Below are positions 12,828 to 32,985 of a stretch of DNA of 64,000 bases, one piece after another; position 1 is the stretch's first letter; every line of letters begins with the position of its first letter. Source of the DNA: Glandiceps talaboti (Eukaryota > Hemichordata > Enteropneusta > Spengelidae); NCBI RefSeq assembly GCF_964340395.1, contig NC_135549.1, forward strand, positions 27,141,095 to 27,205,094. Direction: 5' to 3'. The position numbers and the translations under genes are program-made. The notes beneath the pieces were generated by a model, which saw only the letters and a program-made list of their open reading frames with translations, searched no databases and was not told the DNA's origin.

Positions 12828-12910
12828 TATCGGTTGATGTGATGGCAGTATTGTCTGTGAGCAATTTCATCCCATGTCGATGTGTGGATAACATTGCAAT
12901 ATTTAAATAA
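12346..12910 (+). other. B1 3' UTR and polyadenylation signal
   Basis: After the stop there is about 560 nt of sequence conserved in all three B copies, ending at AATAAA near 12,904-12,909. The matching signals on the minus strand are near 37,367 (B2) and 49,625 (B3). The presumed UTR includes (ATGT)n and (TG)n microsatellites (12,715-12,825) that vary in length between copies. The poly(A) site is inferred from the signal only. Confidence 0.5.
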
Positions 12911-12960
12911 AGGTGTGTAAGGGAGATGGTATGTATGTATTTACCGGTATGTATACACGT

Positions 12961-14875
12961 ATATGCTCTAACTGCAATTGATAATCGTTATCCGTACTGT
13001 CCATGCCACAGATAAGAAGGAACTTTTTTGTTTGTGTCCATGCTTACATGACGATAATTCAATTTTGGGTTTATCTACCTTTGTCCAAGCATGAAGGTCT
13101 CCCCTTATAACCTGCATGGTCCAATAATGGTCAGTATCGCCATAGTCAAGCCAGTTACGTGAATTCTTAGGTTCAGAAAATTAGTAACCAAGGTCAGTTT
13201 AAAGAATTGCGGACACCGTCCAAGTGGTGCATCTGTGCACAATCATAATGGTATTCACATCTGATTTGTAAACAATAAACAATTGTATAGTTGAATGACA
13301 TCTAGGTAGACTAACAAAGCAATTAGTCTCAGACCACTAAAAGAAGTCTGAGATTTAGTGGAGCAATGGTCTCTAAACGTGTCAACATGTTAACTAGGTG
13401 CTAATAATGAGGGCGGTATACACAGCTAGTTGTTACTGCTAAGACAATAGGTGTTTTGTTTACCATTCTTCCCTGACTAAACAACCATTAACACCTTGGG
13501 GCATATATTCAGAGGAAACTGTCACAGGTAATCAAATCATTTCGTGATAAGATATGTCAAGTATAATCGATTTGACAAGTTTGAGTCATAGGTTAGTAAT
13601 TATGTATTTTATTATCATTCATTAATTCATTATTGTTGTTTCTCTTTGGATGGCCAGATTGATAAGTAGTGCTCTCTCCAAGGTCTATTGTCCAAATTGT
13701 TTGTTGATCGTAGGGGTCATTTAATGTACATGTATGAATGCGATTCACTGTGTAACGCTGGAGATCGAAAAGTTTCCATGGATATAACCTTTGTGGTGAC
13801 ATTAATACATAATGGCTTGCCTGTAGGTTGTACAACATAATTTAATACTGCAAAATATGGCCAAAGGTTTGAAAGATTCATAGGGAATGGACAATGTGCT
13901 TCTTTATTTAATTCAGCCGCCGATCTTTGCTGGATTGGGGGCGATTGGTTGTGTAGTACACCCCGAGTTGAACACAATAGAGGAAATTAAGCTGTGCATG
14001 AACAAAAATGAGCACTGACGCAATTTATTGGTGCTTGTGTCTGTCTCTAGCAGAGAGTGATGCATATACATTATAATACAAATGTTGCATCATTGCATGT
14101 ATGTGTATCACTGTATGTCTCTTGCAGAGTGGATTTTAATGTATACATTGTAATACAATTGTTGCAAGTATCTACATGGTATACTCTGCCCATGTTGTAC
14201 AATCATGATATGATGCATGTTTTTTGTTTAGTCTGTCAAAATGATGACATGGTCTTTTATGTGTACGTAGTCCTTGTTAAGTAGATAACTCTGTAAGAGA
14301 CAACCACTCACAACAACTGTATGTGTTCTGACTTTTGTTCCTGCACAGTTTTCTTTCTTCTGCTGTATTACTATAGGATATGTAACTTTGACGTTACCAG
14401 TTCCCGCCAGAAAGCTACAATATGATGACGCGGGCGGACTTGAAGCAAATACGTTCTCACTGTAATGCTAACCACCGTTTCAATCCTTCATCTCAAAGCC
14501 CATGCACACATCATACTCTGACACACAAAACAAAAACGATTAAAATCTTCGAAATCAATTAAAAACGTTCAATAATATCAAATAATTACGTAAAATCACT
14601 CGAAACAACGAGGATACTGGAAAATCGATTTTTCATATCCCATAATATGCTGACAAGTATGTCGTTCGGAACATGCAAAGATGTCGATGCAAAGTAAAAT
14701 ATAATTGAAAGAATTACGTACATAAATGAAAAGTCAATTTGACAATAGTTACTAAAATACGAATTGTCAACATTTCAGTTAAATATAAAAAAGGGTTCAA
14801 AATCGAAAAATCAATATATGGAAAGGGCGAGTTCGGAAAGACACCAATTTCACTGCGAGATAGCGCTCACAAAAA
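12961..14875. other. Array spacer between B1 and A4
   Basis: No supportable gene. This is the unit spacer matching 60-1,540 and, reversed, 36,725-37,250 and 48,100-49,560. It includes the TCTCAGACCACTA hairpin at 13,327-13,361 and a copy-specific extra segment at 13,668-14,016. Confidence 0.7.
13668..14016. mobile_element. Copy-specific ~350 bp segment with short terminal inverted repeats
   Basis: Compared with the same place in L1 (about 710-730) and R1 (about 48,870-48,890), this spacer has about 330 extra bases bounded by AGTGCTC and GAGCACT. The other copies hold only a 15 bp mini-palindrome, AGTGCATCATGCACT, there, which looks like a collapsed or excised form of the same element. There is no clear coding content. 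A small non-autonomous DNA element is the likely explanation. Confidence 0.4.
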
Positions 14876-15609
14876 CTAATGCTCGGCTGGGACATAATCA
14901 GCTGAGATAAATTGTTGGAACGCTGAGGGCGTCATCTGTGGCAGAGTGCTTGGTGCATACGATAGCTGACTTGAAAACGCGTAAAATGATGCGTGGTAGT
15001 TGTTGAAATACTGCTGTTGTGAGGCTACCGGTGTTGTATCTTCACAGGACGTGAAAGTACTTTGATGACTTGATATCGGGTGTGGGTAGTACAGACTGTA
15101 GGTGCCACTACATGTGGTGTAAGAAGAGTCTGCGACGTCACTAGTCGGATGATGTCGAGATGCGGGGAGGCTTGAAGTGAGACGACGGAATCATAGAGAC
15201 AGAGCGTTCGTTGATGGCGCTGTATACGATCGGTGCGTCGACACCTCTGCCTAAGTATTGATTCTGGCTTGTATCTGGCGAGACCGACAATTCTTGAATG
15301 TCAGGGGTTACAGATGGTTCTTCAAAGGCATACTCATCATAGCCGGACTCGTGCTGAAACGTTGGTTGAATGATTAACGGTCTAGAATTCCCAATGGGTA
15401 GACTGGAGAATTGTGACGATCTACACATTTCGGAAATATCTGCAGTTGATGGTGGTTCATCAAAGGTGTTGACCTCATCAAGTTGTTGCCTGGGTGATGT
15501 TACCATGGGTAACACAGGGAAAGTCGAAAGTGAGGATATGGTTCTACTATCACTGCAGTCGTCGATACGATCTCGGTGGCTATTGGCTGACTCTTCTCTG
15601 ACACCAGAC
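14876..15609 (-). pseudogene. A4: 3' part of A-gene exon 3 only
   Basis: On the minus strand this matches A1 and A2 exon 3 from just before the NSH(Q/R)DRID segment to the terminal stop (14,878-14,876). Helix 3 of the homeodomain and exons 1-2 are absent. It also carries a small insertion near 15,140 (relative to A1 1,800-1,815) that shifts the frame, leaving one open piece at about 15,141-15,515. Homology ends abruptly at about 15,609, at which point unrelated sequence begins. A3 holds the complementary 5' half at the other end of the inverted arm. Confidence 0.85.
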
Positions 15610-15741
15610 CAGTGTGTGTGAACTTTAAGGGAAAATGACTACTGGTCATAAGGACCGACATGTAGCAAATACTGCTGGTCCTTAAGGAAAACTGCTGGTC
15701 CATACTCAATGCAGTTCACATTCAAGACCTGTATCTACCCC

Positions 15742-15774
<33 letters not shown>

Positions 15775-15945
15775 ACAGATCAAATTATTTTGAACTTTAA
15801 TATGATACAACATATATTTTGATATACTAAAGTAAAAGAGAGTACAACAAATTGTTTACTATCCACTTCTATTTCATCAATCTGTTCTTACAATTGAAAA
15901 TTTCCACTCACAGAGTCAAAAAATAACTTGGAAGCAGCGTGCGAA
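15610..15945. repeat. Inverted-repeat partner of 17,400-17,692
   Basis: This block, containing tracts such as GGTCCTTAAGGA and a CA run (15,744-15,772), is found in reverse complement at 17,400-17,692. It abuts the broken end of A4, so it marks the left array boundary. Identity is partial, with indels at the CA/poly-C run. The element type was not recognised. Confidence 0.6.
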
Positions 15946-17024
15946 ATTAACGCCGGTCCTTCGGCCCGAGACCAACAGATTTCCGTTCGGACCGACGGTT
16001 TTTCAGAATTACAACAACGTATCGGTCCTTATGACCGATTGAAATTTGGAGTAAATAATAACATTTATTCAAAGATATATCCAATTTCACCTACATGAAT
16101 CTGATCTTGTGTTACCTATTTTACTCTCGACATCTCGTTCAAGTCAAGCGGCACAGAGCTAGCTCGCTACGTGTTGTTGCCAATGTTGATATCATGTCTA
16201 CATGACGTAGCATGCAGCGTCTAATCATCTGCGTCTTAGACATTCAGACTCATTTTACGCATTCAGCGCATACGTCTTTTTCCGCCATGATATCGTACTC
16301 ATTTAATCATTGTTGTAAAGTTTACTGCTCGAAGTGTATGAAACTTTTAACGTGTTTGAGACAGTTCCACGTTGAATGTATAAAGTATGTGGCGATATTT
16401 AGAAGGCGGCAATGAGCTTCCGAAGAAAAAGACGAAACATACACTGTTTTTTAAAGGCTGGTATAGCCGGTAAATGTTATTGGGTTTCCCGATCAATTTA
16501 CCGGAGTTCCCCATGTCTGTTGCCGCGATCGAAAATGGCGTTTTAACTGATAAAGAAGGCAGGTACACTTCGTAAGATATCTCCAGTACGATAGTTTTTT
16601 TTTGTAAAAACAGTAAAAAAAAATGCGTAGTCTGATTGCTTTCAATTTGATGCATATGATAATGTACGTCCTGTCATGTTGTAATCAACGTGTAGACTTA
16701 GAAATGTTGCATTTTTGTTGCCATTGTTGTATCTGGAAAATTACTGCATCATGCCAAACACGGGTACATAGTGGATGACACATTATAGTACAGTTACCAT
16801 ATCACGTTCCCACGTCAAAAAAACTCGCACTTTAAGACATGTTTAGCCATTCTCTTCATCATGGTCAGATTTCTTACACAAACAGTCAGAGACGATACTC
16901 AATACACCACGGTAGGGTATACGGGTAGGGCTTTATGGGGGCTTCATTACATATGTAAAGACCGAAGGAAGACGAAACCGCCCCGTGTCACTGAGTGGAT
17001 GGAAATTGAAATAAAGCAAATACA

Positions 17025-18100
17025 CAGTTTTCAAGAGGGATAGTTACGCGATAAAACTTTCTGCTATGATGTGAATGTGTGGGTCTACGTTCGATAAGAG
17101 TTGGAAAGCTACATCAGCTGTTGCCACAGACGATGAATCTGACTTTGGATTATGTGATTCAGAATTTAGTGAATCGTACAGAGAGGAAGGAGAGGACTGT
17201 GATCTCTTAGAGATTGCAGATAATGTAGATTTATTGATTCATTCACCCATATTATCTACAATCTATGGATCTGTATTTCTATGGTGGAATGAATACATTC
17301 AGTCTCAGACCACTATAGTCTATAAGAACAGAATGAATATGCAGTCTCTAGCTGGGTTCATAGTTACAAATGAAAATCTTTACTCACAGAGTCAAAAATT
17401 ACTTGGTTGGGAATCCAAAATTTACTTTTGACTCTGTGAGTGGAAATTTTATGAAATAATAGTGGATAGTGAACAATTCGTTGTACTCTCTTTCACTTTT
17501 ATATCTAAAGATATGCTGTATCATATTAAAGTTCAAAATCATTTAGTCTGTAAATGGGAGAGGGGTGTAGATACAGGTAGTGAACATGGACTGCATTGAG
17601 TATGGACCAGCAGTTTTCCTTAAGGACCAGCAGCATTTGCTACATGTCGGTCCTTATGACCAGTAGTCATTTCCCCTTAAGTTCACACACTGCTTGGAAG
17701 CAAATTTTGGATTCGCAGCCAAGTAATTTCTGACTCTGTGAGTAAAGATTTTCATTTGTAACTATGAACCCAGAGACTATGAATATTGATTCTCGCATAG
17801 TCTGTTCCTACTATAGTGGCCTGAAACTGAATGTATCCATTCCACAGAAATACAGACCCATAGATTGTAGATAATATGGGTGAATGAATCATTAAATCTA
17901 CATTATCTGCAATCTCTAAGAAATCATAGTCCTCTCCTTCCTCACTGTACGATTTACTAAATTCTGAATCACATAATCCAAACGTCAGATTCATCGTCTG
18001 TGTCAACATCTGATGTAGCTTTCCCACTCTTAGCAAACGTAGACCCACAAATTCACCATAGTAGAAAGTTTTGTCGGATAACTACCCCTCTTGACAACTA
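17025..18100. mobile_element. ~1.07 kb imperfect palindrome with acidic coding remnant in both arms
   Basis: The left arm (about 17,025-17,425) and right arm (about 17,692-18,100) are reverse complements, separated by an inverted copy of the 15,610-15,945 block. Both arms keep a similar reading frame (plus strand 17,075-17,431; minus strand about 18,048-17,790) with an acidic segment DFGLCDSEF followed by EIADNVDL and HSPILSTIYGSVF. I do not recognise the protein family. The sharing of frame on both arms suggests a once-coding segment that was duplicated in inverted orientation. A foldback transposon or a rearrangement scar are both possible. Confidence 0.55.
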
Positions 18101-18214
18101 TGTATAACCGTCGGTTATTTCCATATGTGACCATTTCGGGGGGGGGGGGGGAGTGTTTGGTTGGTCGTTGGTTTGTTGTCGTTTACTCATGTATGTATCT
18201 ACTCATTTGTCAGT

Positions 18215-18330
18215 TTATTTTGTTTGTTTGTTTGTTTGTTTGTTTACTTGTTTATGTGTTTGTTTGTTTGTTTGTTTGTTTGTTTGTTTACTTGTATGTT
18301 TATTTTGTTTTGTTTATATTTGTAAACAGA
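18215..18330. repeat. TTTG microsatellite
   Basis: Runs of TTTG with interruptions. The open frames here are low-complexity artefacts. Confidence 0.85.
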
Positions 18331-18683
18331 ACTAAATGAACCTGAGCACCCTGTGGTCACACTAGCTCAATATTAAAAACGAACTTCATATTCGCACATC
18401 TAACCAAATTTCATAAACTTTCACATGAAAACCTTCAATGATAACCGATTCTGTGTTTACTACTGACATGTTAATAAGTTGATTACAAGTGTCTGCTAAT
18501 GTGGTCTGCATGCAGTGCTGAGTTTCCGGTAGTATTTGAATGTGTTTACCATCACGTTTTAATACATTGCATCGATCGCAGTGGTGGCCACTACAATTGT
18601 CATCACATGTCACATTGGTTTACGTCATTTATAAACGTGTAGATGTCGCACTTGTGAATGTTCGTGTAGGGGAGTGGGATACG

Positions 18684-18813
18684 TAGTCTCGGTGTTACCC
18701 AGCCTCTCACCACTTCCACGGGGAGCTTTGCCTAAGAGACCACCCCAAACTCGTCTGGACGGTCGCTTCGAAGAGCCCCCAAGAGTCGGTGAGAATCTGG
18801 GTAACCGAGACTA
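18684..18813. mobile_element. 130 bp MITE-like inverted-repeat element
   Basis: It begins TAGTCTCGGTGTTACCCAG and ends CTGGGTAACCGAGACTA, so the ends pair over about 26 bp (including the adjacent CTCACC/GGTGAG) with few mismatches. The short interior is GC-richer than its surroundings. It is non-coding. The size and structure fit a miniature inverted-repeat element; the family is not identified. Confidence 0.55.
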
Positions 18814-19310
18814 GGGGATATGGGTTTTGTCGTTCGTTTATTGACCTAAAGCTTGTACGACACTGTACGATCGTCCTTTATATAGACTATATATCATTAC
18901 CATCTGAAATTACTAGTATGAAATTAGGCAACCCTTTTTGAAATTTGATGATTGGTTCCTAAAACTAAGACATAACAGGAAAGTGGCCGCGGTTCCTACA
19001 AAGTTTCGTCTATCTACTGTCCAATCAGGGAAGATGTCTTATCAGTGTGTTTATAGACCGCGAATGAAGTTTCTGTAGTTCGAGCCCTAAAGTGGACTGA
19101 CTTCATATATTCATTTTAGGTGCGATATCAATAGTTTGTAGGATAAAAAACTAAAATCATTTACTTTGGGGTGGGGGAGGGGTTGAGCCATTTTACTTTT
19201 AATGGATCTGCTTGTAAACTAAATGCAAATATTTCCAAAACAAATGTCGTCAAATTGTGAAATAGAGGAATATTTGCTATCGTAAATGTATCGTGTAAAG
19301 TATCAACTAA
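18814..19310. other. Intergenic stretch
   Basis: No gene or structured element that I can support; it includes a short G-rich run at about 19,167-19,186. Confidence 0.4.
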
Positions 19311-19317
19311 AGAACCA

Positions 19318-21336
19318 TGCATTTCTCTCACTACATACTGGCTTTGTATTCATAGTACTACATACTACTACATACTGGCTTTGTATTCATAGTACTACAT
19401 ACTACTACATACTGGCTTTGTATCCATAGCACTACATACTACTACATACTGGTTTTGTATTCATAGCACTACATACTACTACATACTGGTTTTGTATTTA
19501 TAGCACTACATACTGGCTTTGTATCCATAGCACTACATACTACTACATACTGGTTTTGTATTTATAGCACTACATACTACTACATACTGGCTTTGTATCC
19601 ATAGCACTACATACTGGCTTTGTATCCATAGCACTACATACTGGCTTTGTATCCATAGCACTACATACTGACTTTGTATCCATAGCACTACATACTGGCT
19701 TTGTATTCATAGTACTACATACTACTACATACTGGCTTTGTATTCATAGCAATACATACTACTACATACTGGCTTTGTATTCATAGCACTACATACTACT
19801 ACATACTGGCTTTGTATCCATAGCAATAGATACTACTACATACTGGCTTTGTATCCATAGCAATACATACTACTACATACTGGCTTTGTATTCATAGCAC
19901 TACATACTACTACATACTGGCTTTGTATCCATAGCAATACATACTACTACATACTGGCTTTGTATTCATAGCACTACATACTACTACATACTGGCTCTGT
20001 ATTCATAGCACTACATACTACTACATACTGGCTTAGTATTCATAGCACTACATACTACTACATACTGGTTTTGTATTCATAGCACTACATAATACTACAT
20101 ACTGGCTTTGTATCCATAGCACTACATACTACTACATACTGGTTTTGTATCCATAGCACTACATACTACTACATACTGGTTTTGTATTCATAGCACTACA
20201 TACTGGCTTTGTATCCATAGCACTACATACTGGCTTTGTATCCATAGCACTACATACTGGCTTTGTATCCATAGCACTACATACTGGCTTTGTATCCATA
20301 GCACTACATACTGGCTTTGTATTCATAGTATTACATACTACTACATACTGGCTTTGTATTCATAGCAATACATACTACTACATACTGGCTTTGTATTCAT
20401 AGCACTACATACTACTACATACTGGCTTTGTATTCAGAGCACTACATACTACTACATACTGGCTTTGTATCCATAGCAATACATACTACTACATACTGGC
20501 TTTGTATTCATAGCACTACATACTACTACATACTGGCTCTGTATTCATAGCACTACATACTACTACATACTGGCTTTGTATTCATAGCACTACATACTAC
20601 TACATACTGGTTTTGTATTCATAGCACTACATAATACTACATACTGGCTTTGTATCCATAGCACTACATACTACTACATACTGGATTTGTATTCATAGCA
20701 CTACATACTACTACATACTGGCTTTGTATTCGTAGTACTACATACTACTACATACTGGCTTTGTACTCATAGCCCTACATACTACTACACACTGGCTTTG
20801 TATTCATAGTACTACATACTACTACATACTGGCTTTGTATTCATAGCACTACATAATACTACATACTGGCTTTGTATTCATAGTACTACATACTACTACA
20901 TACTGGCTTTGTATTCATAGCACTACATAATACTACATACTGGCTTTATATTCATAGCACTTCATAATACTACATACTGGCTTTGTATTCATAGTACTAC
21001 ATACTACTACATATTGGCTCTGTATTCATAGCACTACATGCTACTACATACTACTACATATACTGGCTTTGTATTCATAGTACTACATACTACTACATAC
21101 TGGCTCTGTATTCACAGACATAGCACTACATACTACACTACTACATACTGGCTTTGTATTCATAGCACTACATACTACTACATACTGGCTTTGTATTCAT
21201 AGCACTAGATACTACTACATACTGGCTTTGTATTCATAGCACTACATACTACTACATACTGTCTTTGTATACATAGCACTACATACTATTACATACTGTC
21301 TTTGTATACATTGCACTACATACTACTACATACTGA
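19318..21336. repeat. 2 kb minisatellite of 27- and 37-bp units
   Basis: Roughly sixty units built on CTACATACTGGCTTTGTATT followed by CATAGCA. The longer form has an additional 10 bp CTACATACTA, giving 37 bp against 27 bp. Variants (C/T in TATT/TATC, CACT/AATA/TACT after TAG) recur in the same order about 0.62 kb apart (near 19,703 and 20,321), showing a higher-order repeat. It ends in degenerate copies near 21,336. It contains no coding frame. Confidence 0.95.
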
Positions 21337-21575
21337 TTTGAGATTGATTCTTTTGTCTGAAACGTTAATTTAATATTTTGGCCAATTTAGTTAGAGGGGG
21401 GGAGGGATGAGGTGGGGTGGGGTGGGGGTGATCTGAGGCCTAACATCAAGAATTTAGTATTTTATCCTACATTGAACTATTGATTATGCCCCTTTAGTTA
21501 TTGTAACTACATAATGCGATAGATCTCATGTGCATTACATTAACCCCTATTTAGTTCATTATGTGTGAAAAGATG

Positions 21576-21585
<10 letters not shown>

Positions 21586-21658
<73 letters not shown>

Positions 21659-21800
21659 GTGTGTATGTGTGTGTATGTATGTATGTATGTATGTATGTAT
21701 GTATGTATGTATGTATGTATGTGTGTGTATGTATGTATGTATATATATATGTGTGTGTGTGTATGTATGTATGTATGTATGTATGTATGTATGTATGTAT
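21586..21800. repeat. Compound TA / TATG / TG microsatellite
   Basis: A (TA)n run of about 70 bp is followed by TG and TATG tetranucleotides. The open frames here are repeat translations, not genes. Confidence 0.95.
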
Positions 21801-22796
21801 AGAATGATGACTAATTGGTGAAGTTAATAAATATCACCCATTTGTCTAATTTTTCCTGTGCAATAACACCTTCACAATCATGTTGTTTGATATATACAAG
21901 ATCAAAAGTGTTAGTCGCATTTGTACACACTAAGGCGACCCATCATGCGAATCATGTACTTAAATCGTTCAAAAACAACTTAAATTCATGCTTGGCTATT
22001 CTTCACAGTCAGTTGAAAGACTGAAATTAGTAGAAATTCGTTTTCACAAATGTCGGTGAATGGTTGAAAATCAACAGCTCAATACAATCGGTGATATTGA
22101 CTCGTATTACACCTAATCAGACTCCATGTGAAGGACCAGGAAGGAGAGCCGCAAGGTAGTTGCCGTAGGCTCAGTTACCTACTTGTCAAGTTTCACCTTT
22201 AATGTGCGTAGTTTGCCGCCCCTTCGTTGATGTTTTACTAGACATAGAGAGACTGTCACAATCAACGTTTGTATAAGTCGAGTGTGCTTCACTGGCGTGT
22301 TTCATCTCTGTGTTATTACACAATTTTCCCCCAATTGTCAGATGCAGTATGATCAGTTTTGTTTAAGCTACCGAAAACCAAAAGTTGAACATTTAGTCTT
22401 TGAAAAAAAAAAAAAGCTTAAATAATGTTGGTTTTTAGGCCTAATAAAAAAATTGTGGTTCCGGTTACGCTCAATCAGAACAGGTGGGGGTAGGTAGTTT
22501 TTTTTATTTTTTTTTAATTTATTTATATTTTCTGTGTGAGTGTCTAGTTCAGGTTTTCCACTGTTTTCCAAATGGTCTCTGCGTTATTTATCTCTTCCTA
22601 TCACATGTACAGCCATTACAGATTGGAAGAACAGTTTTAGAGTGTCTTTTTAAGTTGATGGCAGTTTCCGCATCCACTATTTCTCATGAGATTTCACAAT
22701 TTTTGCGGTTTTATTATTTTTTTCTCGAATACGTAAAAAAAAAATTAGCGTCGGCAGTGAAAAGCTAGGTGGGGTCGGGTAACCGGATCCAAACAA

Positions 22797-23063
22797 TTAT
22801 CTTCTTACGCCTTATATAGCGCTTTCCCATTCTGTGGGAGCATACAATCCATTGCAGCCTTTATAGCGGCATATGGTTAAAGCATTCACGTCAATTGCAA
22901 CCTCTATCATACCAGGTCCCCAATTGTACAACTGGGTTGACTGAGGCACAATTGTGGCGCAAATCTTGCTCAAGAACCATATATTCAGAAACAAACGGCA
23001 GCAGCGGTGCTCGAACCTTTGCAACATGCAGATTCAAATAAAGCCAGCCACTCTAACGTACCA
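22797..23063 (-). mobile_element. SINE-like element with tRNA-type head
   Basis: On the minus strand it starts with TAGAGTGGCTGG (box A-like) and has GGTTCGAGCAC (box B, complement of about 23,008-23,018) roughly 45 bp further on, as in tRNA-derived SINE promoters. It ends with AAAGCGCTATATAAGGCG, a tail type common in animal SINEs. Length is about 265 bp, with no poly-A tail. Family assignment would need a repeat library. Confidence 0.55.
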
Positions 23064-23239
23064 TTCGCCTATCATGACTCGATATATTGAATAATGTGTT
23101 GATTCAATGTGGGATGAGAAAAGACTGACGATTTCCGTGACAACAAGACGGCGAACACTTAAATTTCTTTTCTCGTTCCAAAGTGACCAGGAACACGCTT
23201 TCATAATTTATGGCAAAGTTTGGAGAGAATTGAACAACT

Positions 23240-24030
23240 GGTGTTTAGGGAAATCTATCCGCTAGGCGTATTCTGCTATAGCTTATTGACGTCTAAGCAC
23301 TCTCGTATGAATACATACAGCTATTGCTACACACAGCCACCGAATTAAATCTTTTAATGAGAGAGTTCAACAAATTGGAGCAAAGCGAGTAAACAATTTT
23401 CTCTTTCTCATTGTACAATACATCTAGGCGTGTTCTTTCTTCTTGTTACAATAGAGAGTTGTCGTGATGAAGTCTCAGGAAATTACTCTCCTTCCGTGAT
23501 ACAGAGCAAAACCTCAAGGTAATCATGTTATTGAAATGATCAAGTGACAAATTCAATTGCGGGTGATTAGGAATGTTGTGGTGTTGATCATGTCTATTTC
23601 CTCATCTAACGAAATACGATTGTCTATAGGAACCATTCTGTTGCATTCGATTCCCCGGGGTTCCGGATCATAGATCAGGATAAATGCTATAGATACGTAC
23701 ATAGGAGTCACGGTGTATATGTGTGTCGTACTCTAGATTGAAACGGGGGTTATGCACTTCTTTCCCCAGGCGTGACATAGGAGACTCCTTTCTTATGCTA
23801 GTATATATCGGTATATGTACGAAATTCATAATTCATTCTGAGGTGGCAAAATAGAAGGCAACTATTTTTTCCAAGCTGTTGAACTCTCCTTAAAGGATTC
23901 AAATACGGGGTGTGTGTAGCAATAAATAGCTGTATGTATTCATGTGAAAGTTTAGACATCAATCTGCTTGTAAATAAGGTATCATAGTACAATACGCCTA
24001 ACGGATAGATTTCCCTAGTAACTTCTTCTC
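23240..24030. mobile_element. ~0.8 kb element with ~150 bp terminal inverted repeats
   Basis: The stretch 23,255-23,385 (AAATCTATCCGCTAGGCGTA at its start) pairs with the reverse complement of about 23,868-24,025 with mismatches and small indels. The interior has no supportable coding frame. The structure fits a non-autonomous TIR transposon; the target duplication was not resolved. Confidence 0.55.
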
Positions 24031-25076
24031 TCTTTTTTTTTGAAACTCTTTTGATAAATCTACATCTACGAACAATTTTTAACCAGTGCAGGTGGTTTTA
24101 AAGTGATGTAAGCTAGTGACAACATGTAATTATGTAAATGTATTATGGTTGTGAATGTTTAACTCCAGATCTGTACTTGGAAATTGAAAGACAACATTCC
24201 CTTTTTGAATAGGTGTTTACCTTGTCATGAGTAACAAAGACAGACTTTGGCCAATATTCAACACAAATGCATACACTATCCCGTGAGTTTAATTTTGTTA
24301 CAGGTAAACCATGGTTAACCTATGTATTCTCTTTGTTAACGCACACCATCCACTTCTTCTGTTAGTTATATGCACAAAGTACATACATGTACACACACAT
24401 CACAAATACTGATGTCATAGCAGTAGTCGGCAATAAATCTAGCCACAAGTACTTTTTAGTGTCTAGGCGTTTCAATACTGATTTTAAAGTACATTCGGGA
24501 CGTGTATGATGAGCTAATATTGTCGACGACAAATTGTTACCAAATGAATATTGGCACATATAAGTAAATTTTCTATTCGGTACTTACGCGGAACAGATAA
24601 ATGGATGTACGCACAATAGAATAATTGGACATAAGCTACAACGAGCTAATGACGAGGGACAATTAATTAGCTGTCATTATGACAGACGAATAAGAGGCAC
24701 ACGCGTAGTTGATGAGTATCTCGACAGGAGACGGTCGGAGTGACATCAGACGGCGTGCTGAGCGTTGATTGGTCATACTCTATGCAGAAACCCTAGTGGC
24801 CGCCTTTGATATTGGACTTCACTGTGACACTAAGATATCTACTGGACATAAATTAAGATATTGCAAAATACTTAGTAGTCGTTGTTGTACGACTGGGATT
24901 TGGATAATTGGTGCGTGACTTGTAGCTCTGTTATCCCCTGTACTTCGAATCCACAAACTGCTGTATAGATTTAGTGGGCTTAAAGGTTCATTTTTGTTTT
25001 TTGAAAACTGATATCTCATAATAGGTGGTGATCGTGCGAACTTTTATTTTACGGGCATATTTAATACTCATTGCTG
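24031..25076. promoter_or_regulatory. Upstream region of the HESX/ANF-like gene
   Basis: No gene seen. This would contain the promoter of the homeobox gene starting at 25,077, but I could not identify a TATA/initiator pair with confidence. Confidence 0.3.
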
Positions 25077-32567
<7,491 letters not shown>

Positions 32568-32699
32568 GAGATCTGAGAGAAATAGAAATATGAATTCAAA
32601 TGAACTCAAAATTAAAATATTATAAATACATATAACATATAATGTATGATATTTTTATAATATATAAGGTATAATGTATGTGATATATAATATATAATT

Positions 32700-32861
32700 A
32701 TATATATATATATATATATATAACTCGGTGAGTATCAATCTGCTAAGACAGTGCTCTATACCGCAGTGGCTGATTCCAATAGTTTTGGTAGTTCTGGAAC
32801 TCTTTCTTGGTTGTAACTCGGAGTTTCACGCATAGTGCGATCATCAGACAACAGACAACAG

Positions 32862-32940
<79 letters not shown>

Positions 32941-32941
32941 T

Positions 32942-32981
<40 letters not shown>
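32700..32981. repeat. TA microsatellites downstream of the HESX/ANF-like gene
   Basis: Three (TA)n runs at about 32,700-32,721, 32,867-32,937 and 32,944-32,981. Frames through them read as IY repeats and are not genes. Confidence 0.95.

Positions 32982-32985
<4 letters not shown>

Larger units (their letters stand above)
1..15609. repeat. Left arm of homeobox-pair tandem array (units L1 and partial L2)
   Basis: Sequence at about 60-2,280 recurs as a direct repeat at about 12,960-15,609, giving a period near 12.9 kb. Examples are the block around 95-250 against 13,005-13,170, and the whole A exon 3 region. The unit reads: ATGT microsatellite, spacer, A gene on minus, shared upstream region, B gene on plus, microsatellite. 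The second unit is cut inside A exon 3 at about 15,609. Because position 1 starts in the ATGT run that follows B genes elsewhere, another B gene probably ends just left of the window; that is inference. Confidence 0.9.

Noticed and set aside
19318-21336. CRISPR-like regular repeats
   Set aside because: Units abut with no unique spacers and the context is an animal genome; it is a minisatellite.
21561-21821. Long frames reading MYVC / IYIY repeats (also 12,631-12,910 and 32,743-33,095)
   Set aside because: They are translations of ATGT, TG and TA microsatellites with no other coding features.
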